Positions 1-5,182 of a stretch of 12,428 nt of DNA are shown here, one piece after another. The translations under genes were made by a program, and so were the position numbers. How positions within the stretch are numbered: the stretch's first letter is position 1; each line of letters starts with the position of its first letter. Origin of the DNA: Oscillospiraceae bacterium (lineage in GTDB: Bacteria; Bacillota; Clostridia; Oscillospirales; Ruminococcaceae); assembly GCA_003512525.1 (NCBI GenBank), contig DOQG01000002.1, positions 1-12,428 on the forward strand, read 5' to 3'. Under the pieces are notes generated by a model, which worked only from the letters and a program-made list of their open reading frames with translations, was not told where the DNA came from and searched no databases.

Positions 1-80
1 GTTTGTCCTTCCGGATTAAGTTTTATGAATTTTTCGGTATCGGACTTGCAGTATTTATCGTTGTTATACCGCTTGTATAA
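1..80 (+). CDS. C-terminal tail of an off-window membrane protein (tentative)
   Basis: The frame starting at base 3 is open from the window edge and ends at TAA 78-80. Its last residues (FFGIGLAVFIVVIPLV) form a hydrophobic stretch like a C-terminal membrane helix. The frame starting at base 1 is also open across this stretch, through to 243, with an ATG at 25 that has no ribosome binding site and composition unlike a real protein. I prefer the hydrophobic frame, but only 25 codons are visible. Family and function cannot be judged. Confidence 0.3.
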   Translation, partial: LSFRIKFYEFFGIGLAVFIVVIPLV

Positions 81-138
81 TGGATTTATAGCTTTTTGTA
101 TTTCTGAAGGTAAATCAGGAGATTTTATTAAGCAACAA

Positions 139-156
139 TGTGCTACCTGTAGCACA
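139..156. repeat. 18-bp inverted repeat, copy 1
   Basis: The sequence TGTGCTAC-CT-GTAGCACA has 8-bp perfect arms around a CT centre. An identical 18-mer in the same orientation lies at 627-644, so the two copies flank the 209-619 gene. It could be an operator for a dimeric regulator, a recombination site, or an RNA hairpin ahead of the 165-188 terminator. Nothing in the window identifies a binding protein. Confidence 0.7.
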
Positions 157-164
157 AAATCGCT

Positions 165-188
165 AAAAAGCGTAGCCACGCTTTTTTT
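165..188 (+). terminator. Intrinsic terminator or attenuator just upstream of the 209-619 gene
   Basis: Arms 165-173 (aaaaagcgt) and 178-186 (acgcttttt) enclose the loop AGCC, and a run of seven T follows the last C (182-188). The stem is A/T-heavy with a five-base-pair G/C-containing core. It ends only 7 bases before the GGAGG ribosome binding site of the next gene, leaving no room for a promoter between. It either ends the upstream transcript or attenuates read-through into 209-619. Confidence 0.55.
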
Positions 189-208
189 ACTACACGGAGG
201 TATTTATT

Positions 209-619
209 ATGTCTTACACACTTACAGAAAATTATCAGATTGATGAATTCACAATCAAAGCCATTATCGGAGAAAATATATCCGATAAAAATTGTGATTT
301 TCAAAAGTTCCTCCCTGAGCGGAGTATTTTAACCGATGAAAACATAATATGTATTTTTGAAAACGGTGATGCTTTTAGCATTTGCTCTTCCGATACCGTT
401 CGATACAAAGTTTTTGTTGATAAGAACTATGCCAATCGTCCACGATATACAGCGAATGAAATTATCAGTAAAAACATTGATATTTTTGATGAAAAATTCT
501 TTGCAACGGAAGTAGAAACCAAATTAACAATTTCGGACGTATATCAAATCATTTCTCAAAGAGGAACTTGCAAACTTGATGGTTACTCATTGAACAGTCT
601 ATCATATGGCGTTATGTAA
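209..619 (+). CDS. Hypothetical protein, 136 aa
   Basis: I do not recognise this protein. The start ATG at 209 is well supported by GGAGG at 196-200 with normal spacing. The sequence is soluble-looking, acidic and rich in Ile, Asp, Asn and Lys, with no signal peptide, membrane segment or metal-binding motif. Alternating polar and hydrophobic stretches (IICIFENGDAFSIC, VRYKVFVDKNY) suggest an alpha/beta or beta-rich fold. It is bracketed by two copies of an 18-bp palindrome and is convergent with the 661-1341 gene; its stop codon touches the larger palindrome. Transcription must come through the terminator-like hairpin at 165-188. Base composition is more A/T-rich than the genes beyond the tRNA, consistent with acquired DNA. 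A role in a small accessory or defence-type cassette is possible but is only a guess. Confidence 0.7.
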   Translation: MSYTLTENYQIDEFTIKAIIGENISDKNCDFQKFLPERSILTDENIICIFENGDAFSICSSDTVRYKVFVDKNYANRPRYTANEIISKNIDIFDEKFFATEVETKLTISDVYQIISQRGTCKLDGYSLNSLSYGVM

Positions 620-652
620 TATGATATGTGCTACCTGTAGCACATATCATAT
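619..652. repeat. 34-bp near-perfect palindrome between convergent genes
   Basis: Perfect 16-bp arms 619-634 and 637-652 surround a CT spacer. The inner 18 bp are identical to the repeat at 139-156. It fills almost the whole 41-bp gap between two convergent genes, so it may act as a bidirectional terminator. Neither side has a proper T-run, however, which leaves an operator or recombination role open. Confidence 0.75.
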
Positions 653-660
653 AAAATCGG

Positions 661-1341
661 CTATTTGTTAATCAAAGGTACAATTTGTTCGTCAATTGCA
701 ATCAACGCTTCAGCGGCGATAGTTCGAACAGCAGCTTGAAGCAACAAATTTGTGTCAACTGTATAAGTGCGTTCACCTAATTCACCGTCAATATCTATAG
801 TTAGAGTATTGTATTTATTTCTCTTTAACCTCATTAATACGTTTCCGAGTTTTTCGTCAACATGAGCACCGCCGTCTTTTTCAGCTATGTAACATACAAC
901 ATCTTTACGAGTAAATACGTTTGTTTCGCCGGGGCAATAGATAACAATATTTTCATTCCACCATTTATCAAATGAGCATAATCTGTATTGGTGATTGAAT
1001 TTTGGTTTTGGAATGAGATTTTCATCATTGCTGTCAGGCAAGTAATTAAAAGAATAGTCAGTTAATCCTGATATAACACGGTTGCCGTGCGCAGGTAATG
1101 GCTCGCAAAAATCAGGAAAATATGATTTCTTTCCTTTAAATTTATCGATAATTAAATCGAATAGTGAACGTTCTACAGAACCGCTTTTAAACCATATGCG
1201 AAGCTTTGTGGATATCTCGCCGGCATACATAAGTTCGCCATCATCATAAGACTTGCAATATTGTTTTAGCAACAATAATTGCTGATTTGCTATGTCTTTT
1301 ATTTCTTCATCTGTTCGCTTTGTACTTGTGCAGTTTTCCAT
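661..1341 (-). CDS. Conserved hypothetical protein with DGGAHVD motif, 226 aa
   Basis: The ATG at 1341 is preceded on the minus strand by AAAGGG with about 6 bases of spacing. The protein is soluble, with no signal peptide or membrane helix. Features visible in order: a helical N-terminus (about 11-35), an ISTKLRIW segment (43-50), the pair FDKWWNE (124-130), TRKDVV (144-149), DGGAHVD (156-162) and a C-terminal AVRTIAAE helix (204-211). From memory, WW-N, TRKD-V and DGGAHVD form the conserved core of a widespread family of uncharacterised bacterial proteins; I cannot name a domain accession or function. The His and Asp residues of the core could be catalytic or bind metal, but this is untested. 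It lies divergent from the 1371 gene across only 29 bp and convergent with 209-619. Confidence 0.75.
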   Translation of the reverse strand: MENCTSTKRTDEEIKDIANQQLLLLKQYCKSYDDGELMYAGEISTKLRIWFKSGSVERSLFDLIIDKFKGKKSYFPDFCEPLPAHGNRVISGLTDYSFNYLPDSNDENLIPKPKFNHQYRLCSFDKWWNENIVIYCPGETNVFTRKDVVCYIAEKDGGAHVDEKLGNVLMRLKRNKYNTLTIDIDGELGERTYTVDTNLLLQAAVRTIAAEALIAIDEQIVPLINK

Positions 1342-1370
1342 AATAAGCCCTTTCTTAATGGAGGTAAAAT

Positions 1371-1802
1371 ATGAATCTTTATGAAACAGTAATTAAGTGT
1401 TTAAATGAAAATAAACACACTTTTGAAGATGTAATATGGATTGGAAATTCAGAATTTTCCATACCTATTGAAAATTTTGTAACACTATCTAAGCAATTGT
1501 CTGATAGCGGTCGTTTTGATTACGATCGTTTGTCTAAGGATATTAAAATTGTCGGAAAAGACTTTTGGTTAGAGATAAACCCCTTTATTGAGTATTATCC
1601 GTACTTAGATCCCTTTGAGCCTTTGTCTGATATCAATTTATGGGTATATAAAACTCAACCGGCACAACCTACAATTGAAAAATGCGTTAATGCATTGTCT
1701 TTAGATCAAGCATCAGAATATCAAAAAGAGAAAATCAGAAAAATATATGGCTCTAATGACTGCTATCCGTTACGAATCATTCTTCAGCACTTCACTGAAT
1801 GA
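1371..1802 (+). CDS. Hypothetical protein, 143 aa
   Basis: I do not recognise this protein. The ATG at 1371 follows a good GGAGG at 1360-1364. The product is soluble and acidic, with many aromatic residues (VIWIGN, FWLEINPFIEYYPYLDPF, LWVYKTQ). The C-terminus is amphipathic and helical (EYQKEKIRKIYG). No signal peptide, membrane segment or catalytic motif is visible. The aromatic and acidic make-up recalls small immunity or antitoxin-like proteins, but that is an impression rather than a homology call. The start sits 29 bp from the divergent 661-1341 gene, so any promoter must lie inside that neighbour's 5' coding sequence; I see no convincing one. No clear terminator follows the stop. Confidence 0.65.
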   Translation: MNLYETVIKCLNENKHTFEDVIWIGNSEFSIPIENFVTLSKQLSDSGRFDYDRLSKDIKIVGKDFWLEINPFIEYYPYLDPFEPLSDINLWVYKTQPAQPTIEKCVNALSLDQASEYQKEKIRKIYGSNDCYPLRIILQHFTE

Positions 1803-1868
1803 AAATGTTGCACAAACGCTCACCCACATTTTTGTTAAATCTGTATACTATACATCACATCAATTGAA

Positions 1869-1897
1869 TTGACAAAACTGTAAAAGTGTAGTATAAT
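1869..1897 (+). promoter_or_regulatory. Perfect-consensus sigma-A promoter facing the gene-free stretch
   Basis: TTGACA at 1869-1874 and TATAAT at 1892-1897 are separated by exactly 17 bases. The predicted start is near 1904. It closely resembles the tRNA-Ser promoter, including the TTGACAAAACT context. No convincing coding region lies downstream, which suggests a noncoding product. Confidence 0.6.
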
Positions 1898-1906
1898 AAG
1901 ATAAAT

Positions 1907-1965
1907 AAAAAAACACCTAACACAGATAGAGCGGTTCTTGCCGGAACCCCTCTACCGATAACAGG
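1907..1965 (-). terminator. Minus-strand intrinsic terminator
   Basis: Read on the minus strand, arms 1965-1944 and 1937-1916 form a roughly 22-bp stem with G-U pairs and a few mismatches around a 6-nt loop. A run of seven T (1913-1907) follows two bases later. It would stop transcripts coming from the tRNA-Ser side or from a relic minus-strand gene. Confidence 0.5.
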
Positions 1966-2014
1966 AAAGATGTAAACGACACATCTCTCGAGCTTAGTGT
2001 ATCAGTGCTTTCAT

Positions 2015-2034
2015 TGTGCTATCAGTATAGCACA
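2015..2034. repeat. 20-bp palindrome of the GTGCTA...TAGCAC type
   Basis: TGTGCTAT-CAGT-ATAGCACA has 8-bp arms. It shares the TGTGCTA/TAGCACA half-sites with the repeats at 139-156 and 627-644, but with a different centre. It lies inside the candidate RNA. Confidence 0.6.
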
Positions 2035-2052
2035 TCACATACATTTTAGCAA

Positions 2053-2107
2053 GGGTTTTCAGCTGATTTTCATCTTTGTTGTCGGCTGGAAACTCTTGTT
2101 TTTTTGT
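2053..2107 (+). terminator. Plus-strand intrinsic terminator
   Basis: Arms 2053-2064 and 2084-2095 give a 12-bp stem with three G-U pairs on the plus strand and a 19-nt loop. A T-rich tail starts at 2096, with seven T in a row at 2099-2105. It would end the candidate RNA started at about 1904. Confidence 0.5.
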
Positions 2108-2360
2108 TTATTTGATATACAAGGCGTAAATCCGCAGTGTATATCCCCACCTGCCGCTTCCACAAGGCAGTACAAATTGAATAGCCAACTTTGTGATAAC
2201 AAGACTTTGCGATGACAACCGGTTCTCCGGTATGGGATACATTGTTGTATCTGCTGGGTATCAGCGAGCGAAGAAAGGGCGGATACCGAACGTAGCTGTA
2301 TTGCTGTAATTCGTTTCGGATGCGTCAAAGCTAAAAGTAACAAAGCGACGGTTCAAATTT

Positions 2361-2409
2361 GTATATTTCACAGTGGAGCAGCTTGCATCTGCTTCGCTGT
2401 GTGATATAT
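2361..2409. repeat. Long imperfect hairpin
   Basis: Arms 2361-2381 and 2389-2409 pair over about 20 of 21 positions on the plus strand, counting G-U, around the loop CTTGCAT. It lacks a T-run, so it is not an obvious terminator. Confidence 0.5.
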
Positions 2410-2416
2410 AATTTAA

Positions 2417-2464
2417 TTTACAGCTTCAAGGACACTACTCCTGTAGTATCCTTGAAAGTGTAAA
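2417..2464 (-). terminator. Hairpin downstream of tRNA-Ser, probable 3' trailer structure
   Basis: Core arms 2425-2438 and 2443-2456 pair over 14 positions on the minus strand, one of them G-U, and are extended by a further 6-bp stem (2417-2422 with 2459-2464). It sits 7 bases past the encoded CCA of tRNA-Ser, where a terminator is expected. The downstream sequence is A/T-rich but has no clean U-run. The compensating G-U exists only on the minus strand, which favours that strand. Confidence 0.5.
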
Positions 2465-2470
2465 TATAGA

Positions 2471-2559
2471 TGGCGGAGAGGAAGGGATTCGAACCCTTGT
2501 GGGGTTGCCCCCAAACGGTTTTCAAGACCGCCTCGTTATGACCACTTCGATACCTCTCC
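2471..2559 (-). tRNA. tRNA-Ser (anticodon UGA)
   Basis: On the minus strand a 7-bp acceptor stem (GGAGAGG with CCTCTCC) is followed by discriminator G and an encoded CCA (2473-2471). The anticodon loop CTTGAAA gives anticodon UGA (2524-2522), reading UCN serine codons. A long variable arm (GGGG-CAA-CCCC type) and a T-arm with GGTTCGAATCC confirm a class II serine tRNA. It has its own consensus promoter. The accessory DNA lies on its 3' side, a common integration geometry. Confidence 0.97.
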
Positions 2560-2563
2560 GTAT

Positions 2564-2585
2564 CGTGCTATAATATTATAGCACG
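2564..2585. repeat. 22-bp perfect palindrome over the tRNA-Ser promoter
   Basis: An uninterrupted palindrome of GTGCTATAAT-type half-sites covers the -10 box and the predicted start of tRNA-Ser. Its outer half-sites (GTGCTA/TAGCAC) match the other palindromes of the left part. It could be a coincidence of a symmetric -10 region, or an operator. Confidence 0.65.
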
Positions 2586-2603
2586 GATTTTGAGTTTTGT
2601 CAA
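2575..2603 (-). promoter_or_regulatory. Perfect-consensus promoter of tRNA-Ser
   Basis: On the minus strand TTGACA (2603-2598) and TATAAT (2580-2575) are 17 bases apart, and TGC immediately upstream forms an extended -10. The predicted start near 2568 leaves a leader of about 9 nt before the mature tRNA end at 2559. This suits a highly expressed stable RNA. Confidence 0.85.
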
Positions 2604-2676
2604 CACTTTTTTCGGATTTTTTTAAATTTCTTGCATTTTTGTCCGTAATATCACTTTCGGGCTGAACGGCACTTAG

Positions 2677-3645
2677 TCAGAGCTTAATATTACTGCCGAA
2701 CATTTTCACAAAATCGGGCGCTTTCGCCTTGAAGCGATTGCCATCAAGATAGGAAAGACAGCCTGCGTCGGTTGTGAATTTAAACTCAAGCTCATAACTG
2801 CACAGCGCCTGATATTTAAAGCCGTACTTTTTGTTCTGCTTGTTGTTGCCGTATTTTCCGTCACCAAGAAGCGGATGTCCTATATACGCAAGGTGCGCTC
2901 TTATCTGATGTGTTCTGCCCGTAAGCAGATCCACCTTTAACAGCGAGTTTTCGCCGTTGTACGCCAGAACCTTGTATTTTGTCTTTATCGTGAGATTGGT
3001 TTTTGTCTTTCTGTCGCTGATTTTCACCGTGTTGGTGTCACTGTTCTTTTCAAGATAAGCGGTAAGCGTAGCTCTGTCGGGAGTTACCTTACCGCAGGCA
3101 ATGCACAGATACAGCTTTGTAAGCTCCCTGTCCCTTATCTTATGATTTAGTATTCTGAGCGCCTCTGCATTTTTCGCCGCGATCACTATCCCGCAGGTGT
3201 TGCGGTCTATGCGGTTGCAGAGCGCAGGCGCGAAAGACAGCTCGCTCTCAGGGTAATATTCCCCCTTGTGATAAAGATAGCTCTTTATGCGGTTTATAAG
3301 CGTGTCGCTGTCTCCGCTCTCGTCCTCGTGCACTACCATTCCGACAGGCTTATCCACAAGCAGAATGTTCTCGTCCTCATAGACAATGTCGATCTTATCA
3401 CTCACCGCCGAGAAATCATCGGGATCAGCCTTTGCTTTCGGTATCAGCATATCATCGGGGATAAACAGTTTTATTATATCATTTTCCTCAATATGAGTTT
3501 CGGGCTTGCATTTCTTGCCGTTTAGCTTTATGCAGTTCTTGCGTGCCAGCTTGCATATCTGTCCCTGACCCAGCGGAAAAGATTTAGACAAAAAGCGGTC
3601 AATACGCTGACCGCTGTCATTCTTTGTTACCTTTATTTCTTTCAT
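2677..3645 (-). CDS. RluA-family RNA pseudouridine synthase, 322 aa
   Basis: Converts specific uridines in structured RNA, most likely 23S rRNA, to pseudouridine in the cytoplasm. An S4-like RNA-binding domain occupies about residues 1-60 (GQRIDRFLSK, RKNCIKLNGK). The catalytic domain follows from about 85 (YEDENILLVDKPVGMVVH). The catalytic Asp is D147 in CNRIDRNTCGIVIAAK, with Asn where many relatives have His before the Arg. The family C-terminal motif LLTGRTHQIRAHL (241-252) followed by GHPLLGD is intact. Length fits RluC/RluD-type enzymes, but the target uridine cannot be read from sequence. The ATG at 3645 lies 7 bp after the stop of the 70-aa gene, with only a weak purine-rich site (GAAGTGAG) overlapping that gene's end, so translational coupling is likely. 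No clear terminator follows. Confidence 0.93.
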   Translation of the reverse strand: MKEIKVTKNDSGQRIDRFLSKSFPLGQGQICKLARKNCIKLNGKKCKPETHIEENDIIKLFIPDDMLIPKAKADPDDFSAVSDKIDIVYEDENILLVDKPVGMVVHEDESGDSDTLINRIKSYLYHKGEYYPESELSFAPALCNRIDRNTCGIVIAAKNAEALRILNHKIRDRELTKLYLCIACGKVTPDRATLTAYLEKNSDTNTVKISDRKTKTNLTIKTKYKVLAYNGENSLLKVDLLTGRTHQIRAHLAYIGHPLLGDGKYGNNKQNKKYGFKYQALCSYELEFKFTTDAGCLSYLDGNRFKAKAPDFVKMFGSNIKL

Positions 3646-3652
3646 CTACGGC

Positions 3653-3865
3653 TCACTTCTGTATTCTTGAAAAGCCGTACTGCGAGAAATGCTCTATCGC
3701 CTTGTTGAAGTAATCACCTGAGCTTTGACAAGCCGTTGCAACATCGGTGAGTTTCGCTTTTGCTATCTCCCACTTTTCCTGCATTACCTCGTTATCATCG
3801 GCTTCAAGCCAGAGCTGGTTTTCCCAGATACCGTATTTAAGATTGATTATATATGCTTTTTTCAT
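3653..3865 (-). CDS. Small hypothetical protein, 70 aa
   Basis: Not recognised. The ATG at 3865 is preceded by a strong AAGGAG ribosome binding site. The protein is soluble, opens with a beta-like stretch (AYIINLKYGIWENQLWLEA) and continues as a charged helix (EVMQEKWEIAKAKL). There is no signal peptide and no cysteine pair. It sits between ddl (99 bp upstream, with a repeat-like element in the gap) and the pseudouridine synthase (7 bp downstream), on the same strand and probably in the same transcript. The ribosome binding site and tight coupling support a real gene; function is unknown. Confidence 0.7.
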   Translation of the reverse strand: MKKAYIINLKYGIWENQLWLEADDNEVMQEKWEIAKAKLTDVATACQSSGDYFNKAIEHFSQYGFSRIQK

Positions 3866-3918
3866 GTTTCTCCTTTTTATTCCTGCCGGATTTTTTATTT
3901 CAGGAAAGCCGCTGAATA

Positions 3919-3950
3919 CGGGAGGGCAAGCCCACTCCCCTACAATTTTT
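3919..3950. repeat. GC-rich hairpin element, likely dispersed intergenic repeat
   Basis: On the minus strand the stretch begins with a TGTAGGGGAG-type motif and folds into a short GGGAG...CTCCC hairpin around GGCTTG. From memory, similar TGTAGGGG...CCCG elements recur in intergenic regions of gut Clostridia. No second copy lies in this window, so the repeat status is inference. Confidence 0.35.
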
Positions 3951-3964
3951 AGGGTTCACAGCAA

Positions 3965-5158
3965 TTACAGCTTTCCGCCCTTAGCTCCGCCGAGCTTACC
4001 GCCTGTAAAACCGTCAAGAATGTTGGTGTCAAAGCTGAATGTCAGCGCCTTATTCTCACGTTCACGCTTTAATGCGAGCGAGATCATCTCGTCAAGAAGC
4101 TCAGGATATTTCACGCCGACAGGTTCCCACAGATAGAACGCAAGGCTGCCCGGTATCGTGTTTATTTCGTTCAGATAAACGTTGCCGTTGTCCATATCTA
4201 TCATAAAGTCAATTCTAGATGTGCCCGATGCGCCAAGACACTTGAACGCCTTTACCGCAAGGGTGCGTATCTGCTCTCTTGTTTCATCGGATATATCGGC
4301 AGGGATTTTTCTTTTCAGCGTTGCCATACCGCTTGACTTACCGCCCTTATCGCCCGCAATATACTTATCCTTGTAGCTTAATATTTCATCGGTGTTTACC
4401 GGTTCTTCGCATTCCGATGCGTGAGCGGTAGCATAGTCGCCGCATACCGAGCAGTTGATTTCCTTAAGGTTTGTTATAGCCGGCTCGACAAGAAGCTTAG
4501 ACGCGTATGTGAATGCGTTGTCAAGCGCTTCGTCAAGCTGTTCGTCATTGTGCGCTATCATAATTCCTACGCTTGAGCCGAGATTTATCGGCTTTACTAT
4601 AAGCGGATACGCGATCTTCACCTTAATATCCGCCTTTACAGCGTCTGCGTCCTTTGCGTAGTCGCTTATATGGATTACCGTCCCGTCAAGGACAGGTATG
4701 CCGTTATCCTTGAATACGGTTTTCATAACATACTTATCCATACCGACTGCCGATGAAATTACGTCACAGCCGACATAAGGAACGCCGATTGTCTGTAAAT
4801 ATCCCTGGAATACGCCGTCCTCAACGTTCGTACCGTGTACTATCGGGAACGCAACATCTATCGTTGCATATACGTTGTTGCCGAACTTCTTTCCGGGATA
4901 AAGCACAAGCTGTACCTTCCCGCCGTCATTTATAAGTATCACCCTGTGGCTTTCCTTGAGAAGCGACTTCAAATTCCTATACGATGCGATGTTTCCTATT
5001 TTTTCTCCGACATACATTTCATTGTTTTTTGTAATGTATACAGGTATCACCTCGTACTTATCCTTGTTTATGGAATTGCAAGCCTGAAGTGCGGATATGA
5101 TGGATACCTCATGCTCAACGCTTTTTCCTCCGAAAAATACACCTACTCTGATTTTCAT
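3965..5158 (-). CDS. ddl: D-alanine--D-alanine ligase, 397 aa
   Basis: ATP-grasp enzyme that joins two D-alanines to make the terminal dipeptide of the peptidoglycan stem, in the cytoplasm. The N-terminal motif FFGGKSVEHEVS (8-19) includes the conserved Glu. HGTNVEDGVFQGYLQ (108-122) and VGMDKYVMK (138-146) follow, then the ATP-grasp core VKPINLGSSVGI (188-199). SRIDF (314-318) and NEINTIPGS (330-338) carry the metal- and substrate-binding Arg, Asp, Glu and Asn. Tyr262 in the SYKDKY omega-loop fits a D-Ala-D-Ala rather than a D-Ala-D-Lac ligase. The C-terminus carries a GGKLGGAKGGKL tail beyond the fold. AAAGGA supports the ATG at 5158. It shares an operon with a MurF-like ligase, the next step of the pathway. 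Confidence 0.96.
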   Translation of the reverse strand: MKIRVGVFFGGKSVEHEVSIISALQACNSINKDKYEVIPVYITKNNEMYVGEKIGNIASYRNLKSLLKESHRVILINDGGKVQLVLYPGKKFGNNVYATIDVAFPIVHGTNVEDGVFQGYLQTIGVPYVGCDVISSAVGMDKYVMKTVFKDNGIPVLDGTVIHISDYAKDADAVKADIKVKIAYPLIVKPINLGSSVGIMIAHNDEQLDEALDNAFTYASKLLVEPAITNLKEINCSVCGDYATAHASECEEPVNTDEILSYKDKYIAGDKGGKSSGMATLKRKIPADISDETREQIRTLAVKAFKCLGASGTSRIDFMIDMDNGNVYLNEINTIPGSLAFYLWEPVGVKYPELLDEMISLALKRERENKALTFSFDTNILDGFTGGKLGGAKGGKL

Positions 5159-5182
5159 GATTTTATCCTTTCTTTATGTCAA

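Larger units (their letters stand above)
1904..2107 (+). ncRNA. Candidate small RNA of about 200 nt
   Basis: The call rests on a perfect promoter upstream, a terminator at the far end and an ordered set of hairpins between: 1927-1954 (11-bp stem with one C-C mismatch), 1969-1986 (6-bp stem), 2015-2034 (8-bp stem with a 4-nt loop), then the terminator. I could not match it to 6S, SRP, tmRNA, RNase P or a riboswitch I know. The overlapping minus-strand terminator and start-less open frame are a competing explanation. Confidence 0.3.
1803..2470. other. Gene-free, structure-rich stretch between the 1371 gene and tRNA-Ser
   Basis: No open frame here has both a start and a ribosome binding site. 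The stretch contains a consensus plus-strand promoter (1869-1897), hairpins at 1916-1965, 2015-2034, 2361-2409 and 2417-2464, and terminator-like signals on the plus (2053-2107) and minus (1907-1965) strands. Two minus-strand frames are open but lack starts: 1994-2107, ending ...TDSTMKALIH, and 2261-2425, ending ...FGIRPFFAR. These read like protein C-termini and may be relics. The stretch could be a decayed mobile element, a structured RNA locus, or both. Confidence 0.5.

Noticed and set aside
25..243. 72-codon plus-strand frame overlapping the start of the 209 gene
   Set aside because: It has no ribosome binding site, runs through the palindrome and terminator, and overlaps a well-supported start. 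The hydrophobic tail in another frame explains the first 80 bases better.
139..652. CRISPR array from the two identical 18-mers
   Set aside because: Only two copies about 490 bases apart with a gene between; there is no regular spacing and there are no cas genes.
1904..2107. 6S, tracr-type or known riboswitch RNA
   Set aside because: No long rod with a central bubble (6S), no CRISPR array or cas genes nearby, and no riboswitch core motif recognised.
1997..2215. 72-codon plus-strand frame in the gene-free stretch
   Set aside because: GTG start without a ribosome binding site; it crosses two strong hairpins and a terminator, and its composition is not protein-like.
2059..2343. 94-codon minus-strand frame in the gene-free stretch
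   Set aside because: No ribosome binding site and unconvincing composition; the overlapping start-less frames look equally or more protein-like.
3965..5158. VanA/VanB-type D-Ala-D-Lac resistance ligase
   Set aside because: The omega-loop Tyr of D-Ala-D-Ala ligases is present, there are no vanH or vanX neighbours, and the gene sits with a MurF-like ligase.
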